DNA from: Capniomyces stellatus
Lineage: Eukaryota > Kickxellomycota > Harpellomycetes > Harpellales > Legeriomycetaceae
Direction: 5' to 3'
DNA: 64,000 nt
NCBI GenBank assembly: GCA_001661515.1
Contig: LUVW01000034.1
Span: forward strand, 243,071 to 307,070
A model generated the notes under the pieces. The model was not told where the DNA came from. It saw only the letters and a list, made by a program, of their open reading frames with translations, and made no database searches. Below are positions 23,507 to 35,939 of the stretch, one piece after another. The position numbers were made by a program, and so were the translations under genes. Within the stretch, counting starts at the first letter, position 1, and every line of letters begins with the position of its first letter.

Positions 23507-26500
23507 GTTTTGATTAAACTAATGCTTTAGTTTTTATTTTAATTTAAACATTTCAAAAAATAAAATTGATTAACTGGAACCATATTCTGTTTATCTTTGC
23601 CTTTCTTTATTTTCCTTGTTAAAATAATCTCGCCACTGCGTTTTATATCTTGCTGCCCTCTATATCACTTTTTTACTCTCTTTCCCTCGCTTTCGACAGT
23701 TATTTTGTAAAACTAAATACCGTATCATAAAGCAATCTTGACCACGTTGCTTTACTTGGGTACTTATAGCTGTCATTTCGGTTTATATAGTTGTAAGGTT
23801 GGCTATGTTGACACTTTAACACTATCCTAATATTATCAAATCTTAATTTCGCCACGCTATGACATACTTGGATCACTTTCTTTAGTTGGCTGTATGTTTA
23901 TTAACTGTCAAAAGCGTATGTAAACAAAACAAGTTTGGCGGGCAAAAATCACTGCTCATCAAATCACAGTATCTATATTATTCTGTGGCCTTTGTAAGTG
24001 TGATTTTGCAAACAACAGAGTCGACTTGTTTTTGTGAATGTAGATTAGGTTACGTTAAAGTGGGCAATTTCTTGAAGCCAAGCGAAATAGCAACACACTG
24101 TACGTACAATGGCTTGTAGACCTTGCAAATATCATATACTTAATGAAAGCCTTGATCACTGTTATCTGACATATTTTCCCTTTGTATCCAGGTATTGTTG
24201 ATACGGGCTACTTTGGCATGCTTTGCGAATGAATGTCAGTAAAATATGCTTTATCATAATTTTAAAGTACTTGTAGCCCAGCACCAAACCGGTGATTTGG
24301 TGATAGGTATGGCAAATGGAGCCACGCTTTTTGTAAAGATTAGATGTATCAGACTATCTTAAATGAATCTGTTTTTTTTGTTGTTTTGCTGGGCAAATCC
24401 CACGGTAGACAAAATAGTTTGTCTTGGAGAGAGACCCCACTATTGTAAAAAAAGTATCACCGGAAAATCATAAAATAAACTCCAAGTTCTACAAATTGAG
24501 CTATACTCTTTTATTTTCGAGTTCAGAGCTTTTGTACCAAATACAATTCTCTTTAAAAAAATTTATCCACATGTTTACTTGTAGAACATAGAAGCTAATG
24601 GCAGGTATGATGGCATTTCTTTTGGCTTAAATATTGGAAGAGGGTAACTGTTGTGTCAAACGCTTTAACCAAGTTTCAATAGTTTACAGATTTGTACAGA
24701 TAAGACGATATGAAATACCAAAGAAAACAGGCTCAAGCCAAAAGTAAGCAACTCGCCATGAGCTAGATTAAAATCAGTAAAAAAAAAAAAAGGTATGATA
24801 GAGTATAGATTGGGTAGACTGGGAATGTATCATATAGTTGGACGGGGAGCTACTAATTTGGTAAAGTTAAAATATACAATGTAGTTGGTTGAAAGGCGAT
24901 TTTAGAGTCGAACATAATAGATAAATTGTTGTGGTTATGTGGTTAGATAGAGAGGAACCAGAGGGAACAATAGTCGGTAGAATTGACAAGATTCCAAGAT
25001 GGTTTACAAAGAAGTAAAAGGTTCAAAAAAGGAAATGAATAAACTAGTGATGGGAGGGAGAACGGAAAGGAAAAAAAAAGGGCGAGGTTTGATTAATTGT
25101 TGGAAAGTTTGACTTTGGAGTTGTTAGTGTCACCGATTGAGCAGAAATTATACAGAAAACCCATGAACTACTAATACAGAATAGCTAGTATTTAAAATAG
25201 AGGTAAAAAAATAAAAAAAAACCATCAAAAAGCATTCAGGGATATTATTCGCTTGTACGCATTTAGTAAACAAAGGTAAGGTTGAGAAATTCAGCAAGTA
25301 CGCAAGGCAACACCAAACAAACCAACATAGTTAGGAAAGTAAAAAGTAAAAAAATAAAATAAACTCGACTCACCATCATGTCAGATCATAAATTACGACA
25401 GTTTGGGAAGATGAATGGAAAAAAAAAATGGCGTCAATAAAACATCGTTAATAAAAAAAAACAACAGCAATAAAGGATGAAGGTAATGTGAAGAGGAATA
25501 ATTAAGAAATTGGTATTGAGAATAATGATAACTAATGAACAAGAGTCTGCAATATAATGGAGTGAAAGACGGGTGGAGAGTAATTGGGCCAGGTAAGCGA
25601 TGTCAAAAATAAAGGAAAAAAAGTTGGTTGATTAGTATAACATTGAGTTTGGATAATATTGGTTAATTAAAATTGGAGTTGGAATTAAAATTGGAGTTGG
25701 AATTAAAATCGAAAATGGAATTGAATAGTAAGGAAAAGCGATTAAGTGAATAGTTTAGTTTGGAAAATCAAAAGATAAAAAAGAGTAACATCGAAACGCG
25801 AGTTTTGATTTGCTGTTCGGTTAATGCAGTATAAAACTGTTAAGCACAGGTTTGAAATAAATAGCGAAAAAGGGAAAAAAAAAATACAGGATCAGAAAGG
25901 AATAAATAAGTAAATAATAAATAAATAAATAACACGCAAATAAAGGATTAAATCAAGTTATATAGTCTCGAAAATGGAGAGAAAAAAAAAGTAGATTTAT
26001 GACAAAATAACACTAAATAGTTAGTAAAAAAAATGAAAGGAATAAATAGGTTGGTAGCAAGCAATAAAAAGAAAAGAGAAATAAGTTACTAGAGGGCAAA
26101 TATTGGCAGTTGAAGAAAGAAATAAAAAAACAGTTATACAAAAATCATAAAGCGGTGTTTTTAGTTGCAAATAAAAAAAACCATCTTTGCTTTATTTAAA
26201 GAAAATAGTATTAAAAAAAACAATACAAATAAAGAAAAGTAAAAGTAGACGGCGAAGCAAAAGTAAGATAAAGAGTATAAAATACTAAAAGTAGTTTTGA
26301 ACAAATACACAGACAGTGGGGTATTAAATATTGAGTAGAGATACACGTGATATTAGTTTTGGTTAAATCCGTATTTTCTTTTATTCATCATTTTGGTATA
26401 ATAAGATTTTTTTTTTTCTGATTTAGATCAAGCTACGTTTTTTTTTAATTGAACTATAAATCTTTCCATCAAAGAAGAGGCCGAGTACTGGCGAGAAGGA

Positions 26501-26602
26501 AAAGAAGATTTTTACAGCGAAACAAGTAAAAGTACAAAGCAAGATTCGATCTGCAGTGTCAAGTTTAACGAAAGCTAGCAAATAACAACAAATAAATAAA
26601 AG
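23507..26602. other. 3 kb AT-rich spacer
   Basis: No gene is supported. The region contains an 18-nt tandem repeat (GGAGTTGGAATTAAAATT, about 2.5 copies, 25665-25711), a short hairpin with CACCAAA/TTTGGTG arms near 24282-24303, and many A-runs. A CTATAAATC at 26454-26462 lies 148 bp upstream of the next ATG. Confidence 0.5.
26455..26461 (+). promoter_or_regulatory. Putative TATA box of the PWWP gene
   Basis: TATAAAT 148 bp before the ATG at 26603, a spacing shared by several genes in this window. Confidence 0.4.
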
Positions 26603-27309
26603 ATGCCACTGGACGATTATAAAGTTGGAACAGTTTGTTGGGCAAAGTTAAAGGGGTTTCCTTGGTGGCCGTCAGTTGTAAGTGACACTTTGACTATTTT
26701 ATTTTAGCTTTTTTTTAACCTATTTTAACTTATCTGATTTAAAAGAGAAAGACGTGACTTTATATTTGTATTGTCGAGGAAGGGATGAGTTTAACTACAA
26801 TATGTATGTATGTATTTATAAACGGCAACCACAAATAGATTATGGAGGAAAGCGTATTGTCAAAAGAAGTTCTTAGATCAAAGCCACGGATAGGAAAAGT
26901 ATATCCAGTGATGTTTCTAGGATCAATCGATTTGTAAGAATATGATTCAAATATCTAGTTATTTAGCTGCGTACTGTTATTGTTAAACAAACCAAGTTGT
27001 CTATAGCGACATCCAAGGCAATTTAATAAACAAATAAGAAAAAAAGGGGTAAAAACACGACAATAAAAGGATATTTAATAACTGTATGTGTAATGTATTT
27101 AGCGCGTGGTTGACTTCAGATAACTTGGAGGCGTATAAGGAAAACATAGACAAATACTCGGGAAAGCCAAAAAACCGAAAGGAGCCAAAGTTTGGACTTG
27201 CATTAAAACAAGCGTTGGATAAAGACGAGGTTGATAAGCTAATAAAGAGAATTGAGCAAGAAACACAAGAAGAAGGCCAGGAGAATATGCAGGATAGCCA
27301 AGAAGAAGA

Positions 27310-27345
<36 letters not shown>

Positions 27346-29197
27346 AGAAGAAGAAGAAGGCAAAACAGGCAGCAATAAAGGCAAAAACTCGAGATCAAAA
27401 GCCACACCAACAAAGCGCAAAGAGTCTGAGCCAAAAGAAAAAACAAACGGAAAGGGAACAGTTAATGACAGAAGAAAGAGAGCGCGTGTTGCTGATTCTA
27501 GCGATGTAGCTGCTTCACCAGCCAGCAAGCCAGCACGAAGGGAACCTGGAAAACGAGCGAGCCAGTCAACTTTGAAATCTCAAGAAAAAAAAGAAAATGG
27601 CCAAGCAGGCAAAGCCGCCAGTTCCGCAGATGCCAACAGCCAAGACGAGTCTTCAAAAGATGTAATTATTTACCCAACAAGCCCTAAATTATGCTGTATT
27701 GTGTTAAGCTGTGGATATGTTTTAATTGGTGTTAATGGATGTTTGTTTAATAGGACAAAAGGTCAGGAAGTGAAAGGGAGTCGAGCAAGGACGGAAAAGA
27801 CACCAAGAATAAAGGTGAGAATAAAAGTTTGATTTTCGACGGTTTAACGCTGTTTGAGTTTTGAGTAGTAGATATTAGGTGGAATAATTTAACTTACCAT
27901 GCATATAATCAACTTATTGCAAGTAGGAAGGTTATACGAAGTAATTATGCGATTTAGGCACAGGATCCAGAAGGCAATTTTAAAGGGCGATCCACCAAAG
28001 GTACGAAGCTGGAATTTTTTTTTTTTGCTATAAAAATGTCCTGTTTTGGTCTTGACATTTAATTCCGTTTATTTATTTGATTGACAGTTCGGAAACACTT
28101 GGTTTTGATTTATAACACCAAAATATCAACAAACCCCGTTCTTATTTGTATGTGAATGTATTTGGTTGTGTTTGGATGTAGGATTTAAGCTCTATTGACG
28201 AGATTTTCCGTAGAATCGAAAAATTGCCCATGACACTTGAACTATTACAGGTAAAATAGCCGCACAAGTTAATTTGGTGTATTTTATTGGCTCTGTTATA
28301 ACTTTAAAAAAAAGGGGGATGTCAAATAATAATCAGTGTCGAGGCTCGTTGTCAAAAGTAAATAAATGGATGGACTTGGTGCTAACAAATGTGATTTGAA
28401 CAATTAACACTATTTAGGACACTAAAATCGGAAAGTTGATGCGAAGGGTTACATTGCTAGAGACGCTGCCCAATGATCAAGACGACGTCTTCAAAATCAA
28501 GACAAGAGCCCATGAAATGACAATGAAGTGGCGCAAGCTGGTCCCATCTTCTCGATCGCATGAAGATAACGAAGATGAAGAGGATAAGGAAGATGAAAAA
28601 GAGGAAAAGGTAGAAGAAAAGGAAAAAAAAGAGGAAAAAGGAGAAAAAGAGGAAAAAGAGGAAAAAGAGGAAAAAGAGGATGGTGAAACAAAAGTAGTCG
28701 AAGAGACCAAGGAGGTTAAACCCAGCGAGTCTAAGGATTCAGTCAACAGCGACTTGAATGGAGATACTATTGTTGAAAGTTCCGGCCATACTGACTCTTT
28801 AGAGCCAAAAAGTACCGATGTCAAACCTACTGAGACTGAAAAGCCGCAAGAGAACCAAAATGCAAGTATCCAGAGTGGAGAGGAGAGCAAGAGTGAGGAG
28901 ACTGAGAATGTGACTGAGACTGAGAGCGTGGTTGAGGCTGAGGCTGAGGCTGAGGCTGAGGCTGAAAAAATGGTGGTTGATTCTGATAAAGAAACAGAAA
29001 AGGTGGTTGGTGGTACTGATGATGTAGAGGATAAAGAATTGGCCAAGGCTTCTGTTGAGCCAACAGTTGAAGCCAAAACAGAAGAAGCCAAGACAGAAGA
29101 AATAAAGGCAGAAGAAAAAGAAATGGACACAACAGAGGAAACAAAGGCAGAAGAAGCCAAGCCAGAGGAAACGGAAATGGACACCACAGAGGCATGA
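26603..29197 (+). CDS. PWWP-domain chromatin protein with TFIIS-N/IBD-like domain
   Basis: Seven exons: 26603-26677, 26839-26933, 27103-27661, 27754-27814, 27927-28000, 28182-28250 and 28418-29197; all joins keep frame and give 570 residues. Residues 1-65 are a PWWP domain (VGTVCWAKLKGFPWWPSV, IMEESVLSKEVL, GKVYPVMFLGSIDFAWL), a fold that reads methylated histone H3 lysine 36 and DNA. An acidic Glu run (about 120-140) and a basic Ser/Lys linker follow. Residues of about 264-365 (RLYEVIMRFRHRIQKAILKG...LPMTLELLQDTKIGKLMRRV) look like the helical TFIIS-N/integrase-binding-type module of HDGF/LEDGF proteins. The last 200 residues are Glu/Lys/Thr repeats. The order matches metazoan LEDGF/HRP2, suggesting a role in transcription over H3K36-methylated genes; that role is inference. 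Confidence 0.85.
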
Positions 29198-29771
29198 AAT
29201 ATAATATAATGTGTCATTTTTTTTAATTTTTTTATTCTATCACTAATTTTCGTTTCCATACTTTTTTTTTTAATCTTATTTTATATATATACGTATAAAG
29301 CTGCTTTTTTTTTTAAAAAATTTTCTTTCCTCCTCCGTACTACTTTAATTTCTATAATTAATATGACTTGATGTTGCTACTATTGCGTATTTGGCTATTA
29401 TAAGAATCCCAAGTATTATGCATTATTTGGACTATTGTTGGTTGAATAGAAAAGGCAGTGTAAAATATAAAATGTAAAAATAAAAAAAAGAAAGAATGAC
29501 AAGAAAAAGTAGGCGAAAGGAAAGCTGAGAATAAAGCGGGTAAAGTGTATTTGGGAGATTTGTATAAAGAGATGTGAGATGCGCTTGATTTAGTGTATAT
29601 TATGATGCTTATTGATAACAGAAACACATTGAAAGTGAGTGGAAGAGGAAGAAGGGGGGGGGGGGGGGGNNNNNNNNNNNNNNNNNGGGGGGGGGGGGGG
29701 GAGTTGGGTTAATTCGGGTATGCAAGTATCAATTGGGTAGTGTTAACAATACCAAAAGCAACATGGCAGGT
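29198..29771. other. Convergent spacer with poly-G gap
   Basis: Between the PWWP and CLIP stop codons. It contains a 17-base N gap flanked by G-runs (29654-29701). No gene is seen. Confidence 0.6.
29654..29701. repeat. Poly-G tract interrupted by N gap
   Basis: Sixteen G, N at 29670-29686, then fifteen G. The gap probably stands for more G, so true tract length is unknown. Confidence 0.9.
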
Positions 29772-32700
29772 TTAGTAATGTCCAGATTTTGTGCATTCTG
29801 AGGTCCAGTGGCCTTCAAACCCATCGCAATAGTCGCAGTATGGGTTCAGATTAGATCCACTACCGCCTCGACCAGCACCAGAAGTTGAGTTTTCAGCATT
29901 GGATTTGTTATTTAGTTTGGGAGTATTGGCTGATGGCTGTAGTTGTGAGCAGTTTTGTATAGAGTGACCAGGGGTATCACAAAACTCGCAGACTGGTGCA
30001 TTATCATTGTCATCAGTGTCATCGTACTCATTGGTGGATTTGATGCCGGATTTAATGGCATTTGCGGGTACGTTTTGTTTAGAGCTATCATTGCTAGTTG
30101 GTTTGGACGAATTAGCAGAGATTTCTGGTCTGTTTGATGCTACTTTGAGCTGCTTTTCTAGGTGGCTGATGCGCTCTTCAAGCTCAGAGTTTGCAAAGAT
30201 CTTGTCTTCAATAATGCTTTCCAACTCACCAATTTCGTCCTTCAAGTTCTGGACAATTTCGGGTTCAGAAGCACCTGGCGCGCTATTACCAGTGCCCTGA
30301 TTGTTATTTGGAGAGTTGGAAGAGTTTTTGTTGGTTGAGTTTGATTTCAAATTCAGTTCCATTTCCAATTCACGGATCCTGCTGTTCAGACTAGCTATTG
30401 TTTCGGTTTCACTGCCAAGAACTCCGTAGTTGTTGATATTGGCGTTGCTGTTGCTGTTGTTTATTGATATGTCGCTTGTTATTAGCGGGTTCAGCATTGG
30501 GCTGTTTACGGCAGAGTTGTTGTTTGAGCTTAGCTGGGAGCTCTGCAGCTCGCTGTTTAGCCTGCTGTTCTCGTTGTGCAGCTGGGCTATGTCATCAAGC
30601 AGAGTGTTAACCTCGCTTTCCAGCTTCAAGACGTAGTCTCTGACCTGTGCTGTTTGCATTATTGTCTCAGACCTTTCCTCAACCAGCTCCTTGTTGATCT
30701 TTTCCAGCTTCATTAGCTTTGAGTCGTTGCTAACCGCACCTCTCCCACCAATACTGCTCATGCTGTTGTTTTCCAAGTAGTAGTCGTCAACGTCGTTATT
30801 CTCGTCTTGGTTGTGTTCGGGCTGCTCTTGTCTATGTTCCTGGTATGTGTTTTTGTCGGTATTTATCGCTTTAATCATCTGTTCAAGCGATCCCAGGGCA
30901 TTTGAGCAGCTGTCCAGCCACTCACTTGGCTGGAACTCACTTGTAGAGTCAAACAGGGCGTCTTGTAGCCATGGCTCTTGTGTTACTACGTCAAACACCA
31001 TACACAGCCCTGTTATCTTGTCCAGCACCGCTGACATTGCCCCCATCGACTGCTTGATCTTTTCGCCCAGACTATTTTTATCGGCCTCCAGCTTCTCAAT
31101 GTTCTTCATCATCTGTTTGCACGCCCGTTGACTCTCAATCGCCATATTTGAGCTCTGCTCTTCTGCAATCGATGCCTCGGCCAGCAGCTCCTGAGTCTTG
31201 ATCAGCTCCATGCTGTTGTACTCCTCTCTCTCGTTGATGTACGCCATCTTCTCCAGCCTCTCCTCCAGCTCTGCTATCTTCACTGCATTCGACTCTCTCT
31301 CCTCTATCAGCTGCTGCTCCAGGTGGTCCGCCATTTCTTTGCTCGCCATCATTCCCGACCCCACTCCTCCACCCACTCCACTCGCTCCTGCTATTCCCAG
31401 CCCCACCGTTCCACCACCAGCCACGCTCCCCCCATGAATTCCCATGTTGCCCATCGCCAGCCCAGCCCCATCCACGTCCTCCATCATTATGTCTGTTGCA
31501 AACCATCTGCCTGCTGCAAGTCGTGCTTTAGTCTGCTCGTTTTCCAGTTTGAGCATTCTATTTTCTGCCTCCAGCAACGTGATCCTCTTGTTCTCCTTGT
31601 CTTCCTTGGCCACACCGCTATCTTTTACCTTGCTGCTCCTCTTGTTTACTGACCCTAAACTTGCCAATGAATGACTGGAACTTGTTTTCATGCTGTTTTC
31701 GTTGTTGCTGTTTCTCTTGCCGGCCCCAACCACTCCGCTGTTTCTACTACCGTCTCTTTTGCTGGTGTTTATGTTGCTTGGGTTGGCTGAAGTAACCGTG
31801 GTTGCGTTTGATCTCACCAGGCGCTTGTTTGGCGTTAAACTCGCCCCCATAAAGCTTGCATTCCCTCCCTCTCCATTCATATCTGTGATTCCATTTTCAT
31901 TCGAGCTTGTGCTTGTTGTCGAGCTCCTGACCCCCGGCCTTCCTCCTCGCACTCCGCTGCCAGCAGAGTTGCCTGGTACTGAGGGCGATAACACCTCATT
32001 CAAGGCCCTGTTTCCCAGCCCTGTTGCTGGTTTCGCCAGATTGTTTGGCCTTTGTATAACTCTCGACACACTTGGCCGTGCTCCACTAACGTTCTTGTTG
32101 CTGCTGCCGCTACTATTTCCATTCTGCTGGCCTGCCTTCCCTCGGTTCAAGATCTGGCTGCTACCTTGGTTAGAGCTGTAGCTATTCGCTCTTGACTTTG
32201 CTTCCGGTACACTGTTGACGCTCGACGAGGACTCGTTTCTTACACTTATTCTGTCTACACTACTAATGCTCTCCCCCCTTTCCATCATCACTCTCAGCCC
32301 CATTGTTGACTCTACCTGCCCATCCTGTGCCACAAACTGCAGCTTCTGCGGCGACGTGAATATCCCTCTTTTGTCTATACACTCAAAGTATGCTATCCTA
32401 CATGTTTGTTTTCGTTTATCACATAATTAATATCCATATCAATACAGTTTATTATTACTGATTTTGATGCTAGCCTCAATAATGGTCTGTCATCCTTTTT
32501 GTTCTTTTCCCCACCACCACCCCCTCCTCCTTCTAATCTAGGCTCAAATAACTCTTGCTGACTTACCCATTATAAGTTCCATCGTTTTTTCCTTTAAACG
32601 CCTCATCCAGCTCAACTCCTGCCCAAACTCCATTCTTTTCATGGATTTCTCCCAAATACCTCAGCACCCCCGTCTCGTTTATCCCATCAACATACACCGG

Positions 32701-33259
32701 ATCTCCTATCTTAAACAAACACAAAACCTCGTCTTCTGTTCTCTTTGAAAATGTCTTGTTTCCCTGTGTTCCGCTTTTTTCTGTCCCACTTGGATTCTCC
32801 ATTTGGTGCCCTCCTCTAAACAGGCTAGAAGTTGAGTTTGTCGGACTTGTTATTGTTGGTATATTCTTTCGCCCCGTGCTTGATTGGTTTGATATTGACT
32901 TTCCCATTTCTCTGGTTCGTATGCTTTCTGGCCTCCTAAGCATCGATTCCTATTTCATTGTTCACACCAATCCTTATCAGTACTTTGTCATTATAACACC
33001 AAATCGGCGTTTCACTATTCAAAACTTCAACTATTACACTTGCCTTGCTTTGCTCAAACGAGGGTATACTACTTCCGGAAGTCTGCCTCATTTCGCTTTT
33101 TCCGCCCCTATCATTTCCCAGATTTGTTGGGCTAAATGATTTTCTCCCGATATCTAAAACCGCGCTTGTCTTACGGCGACTTTGCGGTGACAATGGCGTC
33201 ATATTCCCCCCTAACGTCCCTTGTCCGTGATTTCTGCCTTCTCCTTTAGAATTCATCAT
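29772..33259 (-). CDS. CLIP-170-like microtubule plus-end protein (CAP-Gly, coiled coil, zinc knuckles)
   Basis: Three exons: 33259-33044, 32949-32567 and 32397-29772, giving 1074 residues. A CAP-Gly domain spans residues of about 152-225 (IGDPVYVDGINETGVLRYLG, WAGVELDEAFKGKNDGTYNG, IAYFECIDKRGIFTSPQKLQ) with the tubulin/EB-binding GKNDG motif intact. Then come a Ser/Asn-rich linker, coiled-coil segments (about 270-960) and two C-terminal CCHC knuckles (CEFCDTPGHSIQNC and CDYCDGFEGHWTSEC), the layout of CLIP-170, Bik1 and Tip1. There is one CAP-Gly domain, as in fungi. Intron 2 (GTAAGT) joins inside the domain in phase 2. Intron 1 is less certain: best is a GC-AG intron (AAG|GCAAGT to ATAG|GAATCG); a GTAATA donor six bases on also keeps frame. 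Start ATG at 33259 is the first Met; the frame is open slightly further up. Confidence 0.88.
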
Positions 33260-34114
33260 TGTTTTACCTGTTTCTTTTCCCTTGTCTTGTGGCTCCAAAT
33301 ATAATTTTTTAAACTCCTATCGCGCCCTTTTCTTTCTTTCTTGTCCTAGCTATCGGATTCTCCCAAATTAACTATCGAATTCTCTGATCCTTCAGTAAAC
33401 GGTTTGTTGTGCTTAAGCAACCTTTTCGCTGCTTACTCTTCTCCCTTTTTCTTTCGACTTTCTTCTTTCTTTTATTCCAACGCTTTTGCTCTATTTCTTG
33501 TCCTATTTCTACTGTTTGACCCTATCTCTTGCTATGCTTCACTCTTTTATTCGAATTTTTTTATTAAAAAGCAAGACTCTTTTTCTCTGCCAAATTAGTA
33601 TATCCAACACCGCTTCTTTTGCGAATTAATTGTTGCTAGTTATATCCTTCTAATAGCAATTTTACTTGGTTTTCAATTTAAAGTTTCTATTTACTCTTTC
33701 TTTCTGTTGTTTTTCTGCGATTAATCTATTCACTTTTTATTTCTAGCTTATTTTTTCTATTTTATTGCTTTAATCATTTATGTTTTAATTTATTTTTATA
33801 CCTTGTTTTCCCCCTCCCCTATTAAACTAAACTAACTCGTCCACACATTTACCCAATAATCTTTCATTTTTCTTACCGCTAAATAGATTGGCGAATTAAT
33901 TAATTATCCTAAATCAAGCTAAATACACCTCAAATTAATATATTCAGTTAATATACATTGAGGTGAACTTGAACATTCCAATTTTGGGGTTTTAGTAAAT
34001 ATTCTGTTGTGTTTATTTGTCGTTCGTGTACATTTCCTTTTTTTTTTTTTTTTTGCNNTTTTTTTTTTTTTTTTTTTTTTTGCTCAAATCATTGCTTTCC
34101 TATCTTGTTCCTCG

Positions 34115-34159
34115 CATGCTTTCCATGCTTTCCACGCTTTCCATGCTTTCCATGCTTTT
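34115..34159 (+). repeat. Five copies of a 9-bp tandem repeat
   Basis: Unit CATGCTTTC repeated five times with single-base changes (one CACGCTTTC, last copy ending in T). It is a minisatellite-like tract in a non-coding spacer. Confidence 0.8.
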
Positions 34160-35568
34160 TCTGCCCTCTCCACTCTTCGTACCTATTTCTTTACCTTGAA
34201 AACAGAGTTTGAGTTTATCTCAATCTTTTTGATTTTATTCTATTTATTCCTATTCTTTCCTTTATAGACTATGCAAGAGTTGGCCTATTCATTGATTAAA
34301 ATAATCCTGTCCTTGGTATCTTTGGCATCGCTGGTATCTTTGGCATCTTGATGACTCGACTTGACCAAAAAAAAATAGGCAAAGTGATGTGGAATTCAAA
34401 CTCCAGAAATTATATTTCAGTGTTTTTCTATGTATATTGGCCACTTTAAACTCGGGTTAGTCAACTACATTCGTTTAAACATTCAAAATTCTAACTTTGT
34501 CAACGGCAGCCCACAAACCCATCATTGGTCCTCCAAAAGCTTTCTTCAAACAAACGTGACAAATAGAATGCAACGTAGCAGCCCAAGGTGAAACATAATT
34601 TATTTTCTAGGTTTATTTGCTTATAAATCAATCAGTTCCAACAGAGCTGTGGTGTTGCTTGTTGGCGTACATTTACATAATCACACCAAGGTAAAAAAAA
34701 CTATTCTACACCAAACCCACTAATGCTTTATTTCTTCAAAAAAAAAACGAGAACCAAACGAATGCAAAATATGCCATCATTTTTTTTCGGTTCAACACAG
34801 TGACGGTTGGTTGTATTCGGGTCTTGTAACGTTATTGTTGTTTCCCAGTATACTAATACAATACCTTTGTTATAATTGAGGTTTTGCAGCAAATGGTCTA
34901 ATAACAATGAAAGATCTGTTAAACAGATATTGATGTTTTTCTAGCCACATCACTTCATTACCATTTGAGCAGCATTGAGAACCGTGTCTACAGCCCGTTT
35001 TATTTGATAAAGCCATTCCCAGTTTAGCTGATAGTCTTCACCATAGCAAATCTAATTACTCTTAGGCTAACGAGACAATCAAGTTCAAACGAGCTTAATC
35101 GGAATACGAGTGTCTGACTTGTTGTTGCTGATCAAAAAGAAGCTTCACAACTAAATAATTACAGTCCTGTTCAAGCGTTCCAACTCTACTATTTCAAATC
35201 GATTTAAAATGAATTAGCAATTCCAACCTCAATTTTTTTTTTCAACGTTTTATATACAACCTTTTATTGGGCTAGCTTAAAATAAATCAAAGTTCTGAAC
35301 TTTGGTTGGGTATATTAAAACCCTATTCCCACTCTAATTACAAATCTAGATGTGTTTGCAAATTCTAAAGTATCCTAGTTCAATAGAAAAATGGATCAAA
35401 AAAAAAAAACTTATTGTCGACTATTGAGGACAGGCGTCTCAATTAATATATTATAAATAACAAACTGTTGCTAAAAAAAAGTTGACTACACCAACATTGC
35501 AAAACCTGGTTGATTTTATCAACTTTCTAGTAACACTAGGACTTGTTTCGTTACAAAATAATTATAAC

Positions 35569-35588
35569 AATTATCAATATTGATAATT
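35569..35588. repeat. Perfect 20-bp palindrome
   Basis: AATTATCAATATTGATAATT is its own reverse complement. It lies about 350 bp upstream of the secreted-protein start and could be a dimeric factor site, or chance in AT-rich DNA. Confidence 0.7.
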
Positions 35589-35784
35589 ATGCTGTAATAG
35601 TGTTGTAATGGTATATGGCTGTTATTACATACACGATTGACTACCATGTAACTAATTCGCCAATCTGCACCCTGTTTATTTTTAGATATTACAACCATAA
35701 CTAGATATATAACGCGCTATCATTGAGGTGAGCTAGTATTAACTTTTAGGCTGTTATGTCTAGTCTGTTAGACAGCAAGTAAAC

Positions 35785-35792
35785 TATAAAAG
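35785..35792 (+). promoter_or_regulatory. Putative TATA box of the secreted-protein gene
   Basis: TATAAAAG 155 bp upstream of the ATG at 35940, flanked by less T/A-pure sequence. Confidence 0.45.
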
Positions 35793-35939
35793 CATCACAC
35801 AAACCCTTTAACTTAGTCATTTTTCACTTTTAACCAAATATTCATCCCTAGTAAATAAAAAACGAACGGACTGTCTCATAATAGTCATAATAAATTACAC
35901 GTCCAAATATATAAACATAAACCACAAAACGATACCAAG

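Larger units (their letters stand above)
33260..35939. other. AT-rich spacer between CLIP and secreted-protein genes
   Basis: No gene is supported. It holds T-runs around a two-base N gap (34057-34058), a 9-bp tandem repeat (34115-34159) and a 20-bp perfect palindrome (35569-35588). Confidence 0.5.

Noticed and set aside
23886..24119. 77-codon plus-strand frame after RPL30
   Set aside because: No recognisable features, no promoter or splice evidence; compatible with chance.
27300..27360. Glu-run of the PWWP protein as a simple-repeat artefact
   Set aside because: It lies in a continuous frame bounded by correct splice joins, so it is kept as coding.
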